Notes under the pieces: generated by a model | Databases searched by the model: none | Told to the model about the DNA's origin: nothing | Seen by the model: only the letters and a program-made list of their open reading frames with translations | Program-made: the position numbers and the translations under genes | DNA from: an uncultured Sphingomonadaceae bacterium | Lineage (GTDB): Bacteria; Pseudomonadota; Alphaproteobacteria; Sphingomonadales; Sphingomonadaceae | NCBI GenBank assembly: GCA_946480515.1 | Contig: CAMLKX010000127.1 | Coordinates: 1 to 5,803 of the forward strand | Length of the DNA: 5,803 bases | Direction: 5' to 3' | In this document: in pieces, positions 1 through 5,564 of the stretch | How the letters are laid out: each line of letters starts with the position of its first letter | Numbering within the stretch: position 1 is the stretch's first letter

Positions 1-352
1 GCGCTTGGTAATGCTTGTGGCCAAGCGCTTCGAAGAAATCCATGTCGACGATGGTCGCGCCGGTAGCGACGATGGCGTCGACCATGTTCGAGCGAACCAG
101 TTCCGCGTAGAGGTCCATGCAGCCGCCGGCGGACGTGGATCCAGCCACGACCAGGATCACCGCGCAATCCGGATCACTCAGCATCTGATTGTAGATGCCG
201 GTTGCGCGCGCCAGATCGCGGCTGGTGAAGGACATCTTGCCCATCGCCTCGACAATCGGCCGAGCGTCGAAGCTGGTGATGTCGACATGCTCCACCTGGG
301 TCGACAGCAGCTCCGCCTTGCGGTTGTCGTTGATGGCGGCTCGTTCGTTCAT
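1..352 (-). CDS. Deoxyhypusine synthase-like protein (probable homospermidine synthase), N-terminal part
   Basis: This is the first 117 codons of a gene that continues past the left edge. The start is ATG at 352-350, preceded by GGAG (362-359) with a 6-nt spacer. The visible protein matches the deoxyhypusine synthase fold: a leader ending in FTSRDLARA, then the glycine/serine-rich stretch AGSTSAGG (about residues 70-77), and the family block NMVDAIVATGATIVDMDFFEALGHKHY (shown here only as the key runs NMVDAIVATGA and DFFEALG). In eukaryotic DHS the matching region lies in the NAD-binding core. Bacteria generally lack eIF5A, and DHS-like enzymes of this type are known or proposed to transfer an aminobutyl group to putrescine, giving homospermidine. 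The position just downstream of an ornithine/lysine decarboxylase supports a polyamine role. The catalytic lysine lies outside the window, so the exact reaction cannot be judged. Confidence 0.88.
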   Translation of the reverse strand, partial: MNERAAINDNRKAELLSTQVEHVDITSFDARPIVEAMGKMSFTSRDLARATGIYNQMLSDPDCAVILVVAGSTSAGGCMDLYAELVRSNMVDAIVATGATIVDMDFFEALGHKHYQA

Positions 353-440
353 CGAAGTCTCCGAAAATAACTTGGGGCGCCCCAGCCGAAGCTGGGGTCC
401 AGCAGACAGGATTTCCTCTTACCGGAAAAACGGATCAGGA
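353..440 (-). other. Intercistronic spacer of the polyamine operon
   Basis: This 88-bp gap separates the decarboxylase stop from the DHS-like start. It holds the strong hairpin annotated separately, a weaker inverted repeat (TTTCC at 412-416 with GGAAA at 424-428) and the GGAG ribosome binding site of the DHS-like gene. I see no clear promoter, so co-transcription with the decarboxylase is the simplest reading. Confidence 0.5.
379..398 (-). repeat. GC-rich palindrome / cUUCGg hairpin, REP-like
   Basis: CCCCAGC (380-386) and GCTGGGG (391-397) are perfectly complementary around a 4-nt loop. Read on the minus strand, which is the sense strand of the flanking genes, the loop is UUCG closed by a C-G pair. 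That is the very stable cUUCGg tetraloop. A second, overlapping self-complementary 10-mer, GGGGCGCCCC (374-383), could form a competing structure. GC-rich CCCAGC/GCTGGG palindromes are, from memory, common intergenic repeats in sphingomonads. No T-run follows directly, so it is not a classic intrinsic terminator. It may instead stabilise the upstream mRNA or cause partial termination. Confidence 0.6.
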
Positions 441-1661
441 TTACAGCGTCACGACATTGGAACGCGTCGGCGTCCGCTCCGCTCCCGCATACATCGTCGT
501 CATTGGCTCATCATCGACGATCACCCGCTCGACGGCACCAAAGCCGTTGAACCCGGTGCGCATCGCGCAGCCATACGCTCCGAGCATCCCGATCTCGATA
601 TAATCGCCGGCCTGGACATCCCCAGGCAATTCGAATGGTCCCGCCATATGGTCGAGGTCGTCGCAGGTGGGCCCATAGAAGCTGAAGGGCATCGGCTTCA
701 CGCGTGAATCCGTCGCGCGGACCAGCGCAACCGGGTAGCGCCAGCCGACATGCGCTGCGTCGAACAATGCGCCATAGGCGCCGTCGTTGATGTACAGCTC
801 GTCGCCACGGCGCTTTTCGACCCGCACCAGCACGCTGGCATATTCCGCGCAGAGAGCACGGCCCGGCTCGCACCAAAGCTCCGACGAGTAGCTCACCGGG
901 AGCGCCTCGAACGCAGCGTGAATGACCTCGAAATAGCTCTCAAGCTCCGGCGGCTCCATTCCCGGATAGCAGGAGGGGAAGCCGCCGCCGACATCGACGA
1001 TGTCGACCGTGACCGCCGCTTCCACAATCGCGTCACGGACCCTCGCCATCGCCTCGGCATAGGCGGCGGGGCTCATCGCCTGGCTGCCGACGTGGAAGCA
1101 GACGCCAAGCGCATCGGCAGCCTGCCTCGCTTCGAACAGCAAGCGGCTCACCTCGGCTGGATCGGCCCCGAACTTGGCTGCGAGGCTGAGCTTGCTGTGG
1201 CTGGAACTGACCCGCAGCCGGACGAGCAGGTTCAGGTCCTGCGCGCCGTCGGTCGCACGAACAATTTTCTCAAGCTCATCGATGGTGTCCAGGCTGAACG
1301 TCCTGACGCCCAGCTCGAAATAGGCCTCCCGGATGACTTCCTCGGCCTTCACCGGGTGCATGAAGCACATCACCGCTTCCGGCAGGATGCCGCGCACCAG
1401 GCGCGCCTCGCCAATTGAGGCGACGTCGAAATGGGTAACCCCATTATCCCACAGCAGCTTGATCAGATCCGGGGAGGGATTGGCCTTGACCGCGTACAGA
1501 GACTTGCCCGCAAACTTCTCAACGAAGAAGCGGGCTGCCCGTGCAGCAGCATGCGGACGCAGCAAGGTCACCGGTTGAACGGGGCGCTGCTTGGCGATTT
1601 CGACAACGAGGTTGCCGATTGGGGCGGTCGCTAGCCCCAGCGCGCGATGATGCTTGTGCAA
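441..1661 (-). CDS. Type III PLP-dependent ornithine/lysine decarboxylase
   Basis: This is an alanine-racemase-fold (fold III) amino acid decarboxylase that makes putrescine from ornithine and/or cadaverine from lysine in the cytoplasm. Counting from the TTG start (406 aa), the PLP lysine is K59 in SLYAVKANPS. HVGSQ (190-194) and the phosphate-binding GGG (225-227) follow. EPGR (265-268) contains the glutamate that contacts the PLP ring. CDDLD (333-337) carries the catalytic cysteine and the substrate-binding acidic residues, and GAY (361-363) holds the PLP tyrosine. All key residues are present and the length is normal. An in-frame ATG at 1721 would add 20 residues, but it has no Shine-Dalgarno sequence and those residues look non-coding. 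TTG at 1661 has a perfect GGAGG 9 nt upstream, so I prefer it. The DHS-like gene follows in what is probably one operon. Substrate preference cannot be read from these motifs. Confidence 0.93.
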   Translation of the reverse strand: MHKHHRALGLATAPIGNLVVEIAKQRPVQPVTLLRPHAAARAARFFVEKFAGKSLYAVKANPSPDLIKLLWDNGVTHFDVASIGEARLVRGILPEAVMCFMHPVKAEEVIREAYFELGVRTFSLDTIDELEKIVRATDGAQDLNLLVRLRVSSSHSKLSLAAKFGADPAEVSRLLFEARQAADALGVCFHVGSQAMSPAAYAEAMARVRDAIVEAAVTVDIVDVGGGFPSCYPGMEPPELESYFEVIHAAFEALPVSYSSELWCEPGRALCAEYASVLVRVEKRRGDELYINDGAYGALFDAAHVGWRYPVALVRATDSRVKPMPFSFYGPTCDDLDHMAGPFELPGDVQAGDYIEIGMLGAYGCAMRTGFNGFGAVERVIVDDEPMTTMYAGAERTPTRSNVVTL

Positions 1662-1670
1662 CTCAAGGGA

Positions 1671-1675
1671 CCTCC
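1671..1675 (-). promoter_or_regulatory. Ribosome binding site that selects the TTG start of the decarboxylase
   Basis: The plus strand reads CCTCC, so the transcript has GGAGG, a perfect anti-16S match. It ends 9 nt before the TTG at 1661-1659. The upstream in-frame ATG at 1721-1719 is preceded only by a C-rich stretch with no such site. This is the main reason for choosing the shorter protein. Confidence 0.6.
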
Positions 1676-1737
1676 AACAGATCGTTTCGACATAAAGCTG
1701 CCTTGCGGTTGGAAGTCCCATGGGGCAGCGGGCGAGC

Positions 1738-1766
1738 GATATATGAAGGGTGCCCGGGCTTGTAAA
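1738..1766 (-). promoter_or_regulatory. Sigma-70-type promoter of the polyamine operon
   Basis: On the minus strand a TTTACA box (1766-1761) and a TATATC box (1743-1738) are separated by exactly 17 bp. They match the TTGACA and TATAAT consensus at five and four of six positions. The predicted transcript start near 1731 gives a leader of about 70 nt to the TTG start, but only about 10 nt to the alternative ATG at 1721. The prediction is by eye only. Confidence 0.5.
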
Positions 1767-1834
1767 CCCTGAAACGCTGCGGCTTTCAGCGCGCTTCGGC
1801 GCTTAATGCGAACGTGTTGGCGATGCAGGCTTTT
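1767..1834. other. Short intergenic region with small hairpins
   Basis: This stretch lies between the decarboxylase promoter and the end of the small helical-protein gene. GCGC-TTCG-GCGC (1791-1802) forms a compact 4-bp hairpin and CGCTG/CAGCG (1775-1779, 1787-1791) forms another. A T-run at 1831-1836 overlaps the stop of the minus-strand gene but is not placed after a hairpin on either strand. No gene is supported here. Confidence 0.3.
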
Positions 1835-2083
1835 TTAGGCCGCGGAGCGAAGCTTTGCGGCGGATGCGCGAAGGTCGTGCGATCCTTCAACCGCGCGAGT
1901 CAGCTCTTCAATCTCGCAGGCTAGCGTCTGCAGTTCGGCCGCAAAGACATCCGCATTGGCGAGTCCGCCCTGCTGTGCGACATCAAGGAGGGAATCGAGC
2001 ATCATCGTCAGGCAGGGGAGAATGGTCTCTTCGATCTTCTCGAAGGCGTCTTCGACGCGTACCTGCTGGTCAGCTCGGTCCAT
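1835..2083 (-). CDS. Small acidic helical protein of unknown function
   Basis: This is an 82-aa protein starting at ATG 2083-2081 and ending with TAA. A TTG two codons upstream (2089) is an alternative start; neither has a clear Shine-Dalgarno sequence. I do not recognise a family. The composition looks like a real soluble protein: acidic, leucine/alanine-rich, and predicted by eye to be almost entirely helical, with a heptad-like stretch through AAELQTLACEIEELTRAV. There is no signal peptide or membrane segment. The opposite-strand ORF over the same bases is arginine-rich, as a GC-rich shadow would be. The gene diverges from the small membrane protein at 2134, with a 50-bp AT-rich gap between them. 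A role as a small coiled-coil adaptor or regulator is possible but not shown. Confidence 0.65.
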   Translation of the reverse strand: MDRADQQVRVEDAFEKIEETILPCLTMMLDSLLDVAQQGGLANADVFAAELQTLACEIEELTRAVEGSHDLRASAAKLRSAA

Positions 2084-2092
2084 GAGCAAGAG

Positions 2093-2111
2093 TTAACGTG
2101 AAAAATGTTAA
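2093..2111. repeat. AT-rich inverted repeat TTAAC-N9-GTTAA between divergent genes
   Basis: TTAAC (2093-2097) and GTTAA (2107-2111) form a symmetric pair with a 9-nt spacer, in the only clearly AT-rich patch of this part of the window. It lies between two divergent start codons, where an operator would be expected. No known regulator can be named from it. Confidence 0.25.
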
Positions 2112-2133
2112 GCGTTGGTGAAGATCGGCAGTG

Positions 2134-2301
2134 ATGAGCGGGCTTGCGGGAACATTGATGGCACTGGCGATGATCGCCGCCCTTGTGCTTGCCGTCGCGG
2201 GTATCAGGCTCACTTTCCGCGCGGACGAACGCCAGCGCGGCCTGCTGATGATCACAGCAGCGCTGGTGCTCCTCGCCAATGTGCTGATCTGGACCGTTTA
2301 G
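2134..2301 (+). CDS. Small two-helix membrane protein of unknown function
   Basis: This is a 55-aa ORF with start ATG 2134 and stop TAG 2299-2301. A GTG directly before it (2131) is an alternative start. A weak GGTGA at 2117-2121 is the only candidate ribosome binding site. The protein has two hydrophobic segments, about residues 4-26 (GLAGTLMALAMIAALVLAVA...) and 36-54 (GLLMITAALVLLANVLIWT). A short charged loop with the run RADERQRG joins them. The pattern is a helical hairpin in the inner membrane with a polar, probably cytoplasmic, loop. The ending NVLIWTV and the clean TM-loop-TM layout argue for a real gene. I recall similar short unannotated proteins in sphingomonads but cannot confirm this. 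Its last 4 bp overlap the end of the convergent hydrolase gene. Confidence 0.7.
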   Translation: MSGLAGTLMALAMIAALVLAVAGIRLTFRADERQRGLLMITAALVLLANVLIWTV

Positions 2302-2951
2302 CGCTTCAAATCCTTCGCCAGCCGCATGTCGAGATAGTCGTCCACGCTGCGCATCAGCTGCGGCAGCTCATCCGCAAAGAAATGGTTGGCGCCGGGAATG
2401 GTGTCGTGATGAATGGTGATGTGGCGCTGTGTCCGGAGCTTGTCGACCAGCTTCTGCACCGCCGGGGAAGTTACCACCTCGTCCGCCTCGCCCTGAATGA
2501 TGATTCCCGAGGACGGGCAGGGGGCGAGGAAGGAGAAGTCATACATGTTGGCGGGCGGAGCGATCGAGATGAAGCCCTTGATCTCTGGCCGCCGCATCAG
2601 CAGCTGCATTCCGATCCATGCACCGAAGCTCACGCCCGCGACCCAGGTGGTTTCCGCCTCCGGATGCACTTGCTGGACCCAGTCGAGCGCGCTTGCCGCA
2701 TCGGACAGTTCGCCGATGCCATTGTCGAACACACCCTGGCTCTTGCCGACGCCGCGGAAATTGAACCGAAGCGTGGCGAAGCCGCGCCGGACAAATGTCT
2801 GATAGAGCAGCTGGACGATCTTGTTATTCATCGTCCCGCCGGCTTGCGGGTGGGAGTGGAGAATCATCGCAACCGGCGCGCGGGGCCTGAGCCCGGGATT
2901 GAAACGGCCTTCGAGACGGCCCTCTGGACCGGGGAAAATAACTTCGGGCAT
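2298..2951 (-). CDS. Alpha/beta hydrolase, COG2945-like
   Basis: This is a 217-aa cytoplasmic serine hydrolase, the usual length for this compact family. The N-terminal strand leads into LHSHPQAGGTMNNK (31-44), the family's HPHP-type oxyanion segment. RFNFRGVGKSQG (62-73) follows. The nucleophile elbow is GVSFG with S108, the acid is D157 in GEADEVV, and the base is H190 in GANHFF, so the triad is complete. No signal peptide is seen. The natural substrate of the family is not settled; an esterase or thioesterase-like role is plausible. The start ATG 2951-2949 has only a weak GAGAG upstream. The gene diverges from the cysteine desulfurase operon across about 94 bp. COG2945 hydrolases are often found next to iscR/suf genes in alphaproteobacteria, so the neighbourhood may be functional. 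The stop codon interlocks with the facing membrane-protein gene. Confidence 0.88.
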   Translation of the reverse strand: MPEVIFPGPEGRLEGRFNPGLRPRAPVAMILHSHPQAGGTMNNKIVQLLYQTFVRRGFATLRFNFRGVGKSQGVFDNGIGELSDAASALDWVQQVHPEAETTWVAGVSFGAWIGMQLLMRRPEIKGFISIAPPANMYDFSFLAPCPSSGIIIQGEADEVVTSPAVQKLVDKLRTQRHITIHHDTIPGANHFFADELPQLMRSVDDYLDMRLAKDLKR

Positions 2952-2994
2952 GGGCTCTCGCGCATCGAGGGGTGGGCGGTAGGACGCTGGCGCC

Positions 2995-3022
2995 TATATA
3001 AGCGGGAGTGATCCGGACGCAA
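2995..3022 (-). promoter_or_regulatory. Possible promoter of the hydrolase gene
   Basis: On the minus strand TTGCGT (3022-3017) and TATATA (3000-2995) are separated by 16 bp. The TATATA is self-complementary, so it could also act as a -10 box toward the desulfurase operon, but no good -35 lies at the right distance upstream for that direction. By-eye call, moderate to low support. Confidence 0.35.
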
Positions 3023-3045
3023 TCATTGGGGCTGCACGAGGAATT

Positions 3046-4107
3046 TTGAGCCAGCGAATCTATCTCGATCATGCCGCGACCACGCCGCTGATGCCGGAAG
3101 CGCGTGAGGCGCTGACCGCTGCGCTCGACCGCTGGGCAAATCCGTCCTCGCCGCATGCGGAGGGCCGTGCCGCGCGCGCTGCGCTTGAAGATGCGCGGTT
3201 GCGGATCAAGGCGGCGCTCGGCTGGAACGGCGAACTGATCTTCACCAGTGGTGCAAGCGAAGCGGCCGCGCTGGCCATGCGCGGCTTCGGAACCCGCCTC
3301 GTCTCCGCTGTCGAGCATGAATCGGTCCGCCGCGCTGCGGGTGAGTTCGGCGAAATCGCCGTGGACTCTCATGGGATCGCCGACCTTCAGGACGCTTCCC
3401 TGGCCCAGGGATCGCTGGTCGCCGTACAGCACTGCAACCCTGAGACGGGAGTGCTTCAGCCGCTGGACGATATCATCCAGACCGCCCATGAGGCCGGGGC
3501 GGTGTTGCTGTCCGACTGCGCGCAGAGCGCCGGCAAGCTTCCGCTCCCCCCCGCCGACTTGATCATCGTCAGCGCGCATAAGCTGGGCGGCCCGCCCGGG
3601 GTCGGCGCCCTGCTGGTACGCAATTTCGGGCTGTTGCAGCCGACTGGCGGACAGGAGCGCGGGTATCGCGGCGGGACTGAGAACCTGCCCGCCATCCTCG
3701 GCTTTGCCGCCGCGCTCGACGCTCTTGCTACCGATCATGATGTCGTAGAGCGCCAGGAGGATCACCGCCGAGCACTGGAGGATGCACTGGAAGCACTCGG
3801 AGCGGTCACGGTCTGCAAGGAAAGCCCGCGCTCACCCTTTATCGGCAGCTATTTCATGCCCGGCAAATCCGCGCTGGCGCAGCTTGTCCAATTCGACGCC
3901 GCGGGAATCAGCGTCTCCGCCGGAAGCGCCTGCGCGTCGGGCTCGACCAAGCCAAGCCATGTGCTTTCGGCGATCGGCCTTGCTCCGGAATTCGCGGCCA
4001 ATGTCATTCGGGTGAGCTTCGGCAAGAACACGAACCGGGATGACGTCATGGCGCTCATTTCGGCCTGGAGCGAGCTGGCGCGGCAGGCCCGAAGCCGCGC
4101 CGCATGA
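3046..4107 (+). CDS. Cysteine desulfurase-like aminotransferase class V enzyme (first of tandem pair)
   Basis: This is a 353-aa fold-I PLP enzyme of the NifS/IscS group, which takes sulfur from cysteine as an enzyme persulfide. It opens with IYLDHAATTP (5-14). The PLP region includes FTSGASE (66-72), H91, D157 and Q160, then SAHK with Schiff-base lysine K179. GGQERGYRGGT (201-211) follows. The catalytic cysteine is C296 in SAGSACASGS. The start is TTG at 3046, with GAGG at 3038-3041; the only nearby in-frame ATG (codon 16) would delete the N-terminal motif. Two departures stand out. The usual NNE(I/T)G segment reads CNPETG (130-135), with proline where the second asparagine normally contacts PLP, and the TSGATESNN segment is reduced to TSGASEAAA. 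It is shorter than E. coli IscS (404 aa). It overlaps the next gene by ATGA. Function as a true desulfurase is likely but not certain. Confidence 0.87.
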   Translation: MSQRIYLDHAATTPLMPEAREALTAALDRWANPSSPHAEGRAARAALEDARLRIKAALGWNGELIFTSGASEAAALAMRGFGTRLVSAVEHESVRRAAGEFGEIAVDSHGIADLQDASLAQGSLVAVQHCNPETGVLQPLDDIIQTAHEAGAVLLSDCAQSAGKLPLPPADLIIVSAHKLGGPPGVGALLVRNFGLLQPTGGQERGYRGGTENLPAILGFAAALDALATDHDVVERQEDHRRALEDALEALGAVTVCKESPRSPFIGSYFMPGKSALAQLVQFDAAGISVSAGSACASGSTKPSHVLSAIGLAPEFAANVIRVSFGKNTNRDDVMALISAWSELARQARSRAA

Positions 4108-5198
4108 TCTATCTCGACTATCAGGCGACCACTCCGCTTGCGCCCGAAGCGCGCGACGCGATGTTGCCTTATCTCGGCGAGCGGTTCGGAAATCCGCATT
4201 CCGCTCATCGCTTGGGGCGCGAGGCTCATGCCGCGGTCGAGCTCGCGCGTGAGCGGATCCTCGCCCTGCTACCCAAGGGTGGTCAGCTCGCATTTACCAG
4301 CGGGGCGACGGAATCCCTGAACTGGGCGATGAAGGGACTTCGGGGCCCCATCGTTACTTTCGAGACTGAGCATGCGGCGGTGCTCGACACTGCCGAAGCG
4401 ATCGAGCGGTACGGGCATGAAGTCGCCCTTCTGCCGGTGAAAGCGGACGGCCTGGTCGACTGCAGCCTCGCTGAGCAGTTCATCCAGCCCGGGTTGCGGC
4501 TCGCAGCGGCGATGCTGGTCAACAATGAGATCGGGGTGATTCAACCAGTCGAAGCCTTGGCGGAACAGGCGCATAGGGCCGGCGCACTATTTCTGTGCGA
4601 TGCGGCGCAGGGTTTCGGCCGTGTTCCACTTCCGGAAAATTGCGATCTGATCGCCATCTCCTCGCACAAGATTCACGGACCGAAGGGGATTGGAGCGCTG
4701 TGGATTCGCGACGGAGTGACACTGGAGCCCCTGTTGCACGGTGGCGGGCAGGAGGTGGCGGGGCGGTCTGGCACGCTCGCGCCAGCGCTATGCGCGGGCT
4801 TCGGCGTTGCCGCGAGCCTGATGGCCGACCGGATGGAGCAGGACTCGGCGCATGTCGAGCAACTCTGGTCGGCCGCGACTTCCGCGCTTTCCGAGGATTG
4901 GGTCATCAACGGGAGCAGCACCAGCCGCTACCGGGGCAATCTCAATCTTCGGCTCGACGGCCTGGACGTGGCGCGGCTGATGGCCGATCTGCGCGACATT
5001 GCCTTCTCCGCCGGGTCCGCCTGCGCCAGCGGTTCGGGCCGCCCAAGCCATGTGCTCAGCGCTCTCGGGCTCACCGACAAGCAGGCGCGCTCATCGATTC
5101 GGCTCGGGTTCGGCCGCTACACCACGCAAGAGGAACTGATCGCCGCCGTCCGCCGGATCGATGAGGCCGCGCGTCAGCAGGCCCGGTTCGCTGCATGA
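4104..5198 (+). CDS. Cysteine desulfurase, IscS/NifS group (second of tandem pair)
   Basis: This is a 364-aa PLP enzyme that converts cysteine to alanine and carries the released sulfur as a persulfide for Fe-S clusters or thiolated tRNA. MIYLDYQATTP opens the protein. FTSGATESLN (64-73), H90, VNNEIG (139-144), D166 and Q169 build the PLP pocket. K189 in SSHKIHGPKG is the Schiff-base lysine. GGGQE (213-217) and RSGT (221-224) follow. The catalytic cysteine is C307 in SAGSACASGSGRPSHVL, on the short mobile loop typical of group I. Unlike its upstream neighbour it keeps the NNEIG motif. The start ATG overlaps the previous stop as ATGA, implying translational coupling, and the end overlaps the ferredoxin start in the same way. 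The two enzymes are clearly related but far from identical, so the duplication is old. Which partner (SufU/IscU-type scaffold, SufE, or a tRNA enzyme) it serves cannot be seen. Confidence 0.93.
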   Translation: MIYLDYQATTPLAPEARDAMLPYLGERFGNPHSAHRLGREAHAAVELARERILALLPKGGQLAFTSGATESLNWAMKGLRGPIVTFETEHAAVLDTAEAIERYGHEVALLPVKADGLVDCSLAEQFIQPGLRLAAAMLVNNEIGVIQPVEALAEQAHRAGALFLCDAAQGFGRVPLPENCDLIAISSHKIHGPKGIGALWIRDGVTLEPLLHGGGQEVAGRSGTLAPALCAGFGVAASLMADRMEQDSAHVEQLWSAATSALSEDWVINGSSTSRYRGNLNLRLDGLDVARLMADLRDIAFSAGSACASGSGRPSHVLSALGLTDKQARSSIRLGFGRYTTQEELIAAVRRIDEAARQQARFAA

Positions 5199-5530
5199 TC
5201 CGGGTGCGCTTCCTCAAGAATGACGGCAGCCTCGATCGCGAGGTCGAAGCAGCGGCCGGGGCGAACCTGCTCGAACTGGCGCAAGCCTGCGGCCAGCCGC
5301 TCGAAGGCGCGTGCGAGGGCCAGATGGCTTGCTCGACCTGCCACGTCATCGTCGCCAAGGAGGATTTTGCCAAGCTCCCCCGCGCTAGTGAGGAGGAAGA
5401 TGACCTGCTCGACCTCGCCGTCGGGGTGACCCGCACGTCGCGCCTATCCTGCCAGATCGACCTGATCGAGGAGTGGGGCGAGTTGACTGTCCGAATGCCG
5501 CCGTCGTCACATGACTGGCGCAAGGGCTGA
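5195..5530 (+). CDS. fdx: [2Fe-2S] ferredoxin, adrenodoxin/ISC type
   Basis: This is a 111-aa soluble electron carrier. Four cysteines with the vertebrate-type spacing bind the cluster: C40, C46, C49 (in GACEGQMACSTCH) and C86 (in RLSCQI), giving C-X5-C-X2-C-X36-C. The acidic patch EEEDDLLDL (66-74) is the partner-binding helix of this family. In ISC-type systems such ferredoxins supply electrons to the cysteine desulfurase-scaffold complex for cluster assembly, which matches its place as third gene after two desulfurases. The start ATG overlaps the preceding TGA by 4 bp, so the three genes are probably translated as a coupled unit. The length is normal. The family assignment is very secure; the specific partner is inferred from context. 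A similar ferredoxin serving another redox system is the alternative. Confidence 0.93.
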   Translation: MIRVRFLKNDGSLDREVEAAAGANLLELAQACGQPLEGACEGQMACSTCHVIVAKEDFAKLPRASEEEDDLLDLAVGVTRTSRLSCQIDLIEEWGELTVRMPPSSHDWRKG

Positions 5531-5532
5531 GC

Positions 5533-5561
5533 TTGCGATCGGCAACCGGCTCGCCCATATG
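5533..5561 (+). promoter_or_regulatory. Likely promoter of the SRP RNA gene
   Basis: TTGCGA (5533-5538) and CATATG (5556-5561) are separated by 17 bp. Transcription starting about 7 nt downstream would begin near 5568, exactly where the closing stem of the SRP RNA opens (GGGAGTCGG). The positional fit is better than the -10 match itself. Confidence 0.45.
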
Positions 5562-5564
5562 CGC

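Noticed and set aside
379..398. Intrinsic terminator between decarboxylase and DHS-like gene
   Set aside because: The stem is strong but is followed by GC-rich sequence. The nearest T-rich run (TTATTTT) is about 10 nt away, too far for a standard terminator.
750..1418. 222-aa plus-strand ORF
   Set aside because: It is fully antisense to the decarboxylase, whose motifs are intact across the same bases.
2093..2111. CtrA-type binding site (TTAA-N7-TTAA)
   Set aside because: The two TTAA blocks are 11 bp apart, not 7, so the standard cell-cycle regulator motif is not met.
2115..3011. 298-aa plus-strand ORF
   Set aside because: It lies antisense to the hydrolase, which has a complete catalytic triad, and overlaps the 55-aa gene. 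Its composition is Arg/His/Asp-rich, as expected for a GC-rich shadow.
2824..3765. 313-aa minus-strand ORF
   Set aside because: It is antisense to the first cysteine desulfurase and to part of the hydrolase region, shows no recognisable motif and is rich in Arg and Ala.
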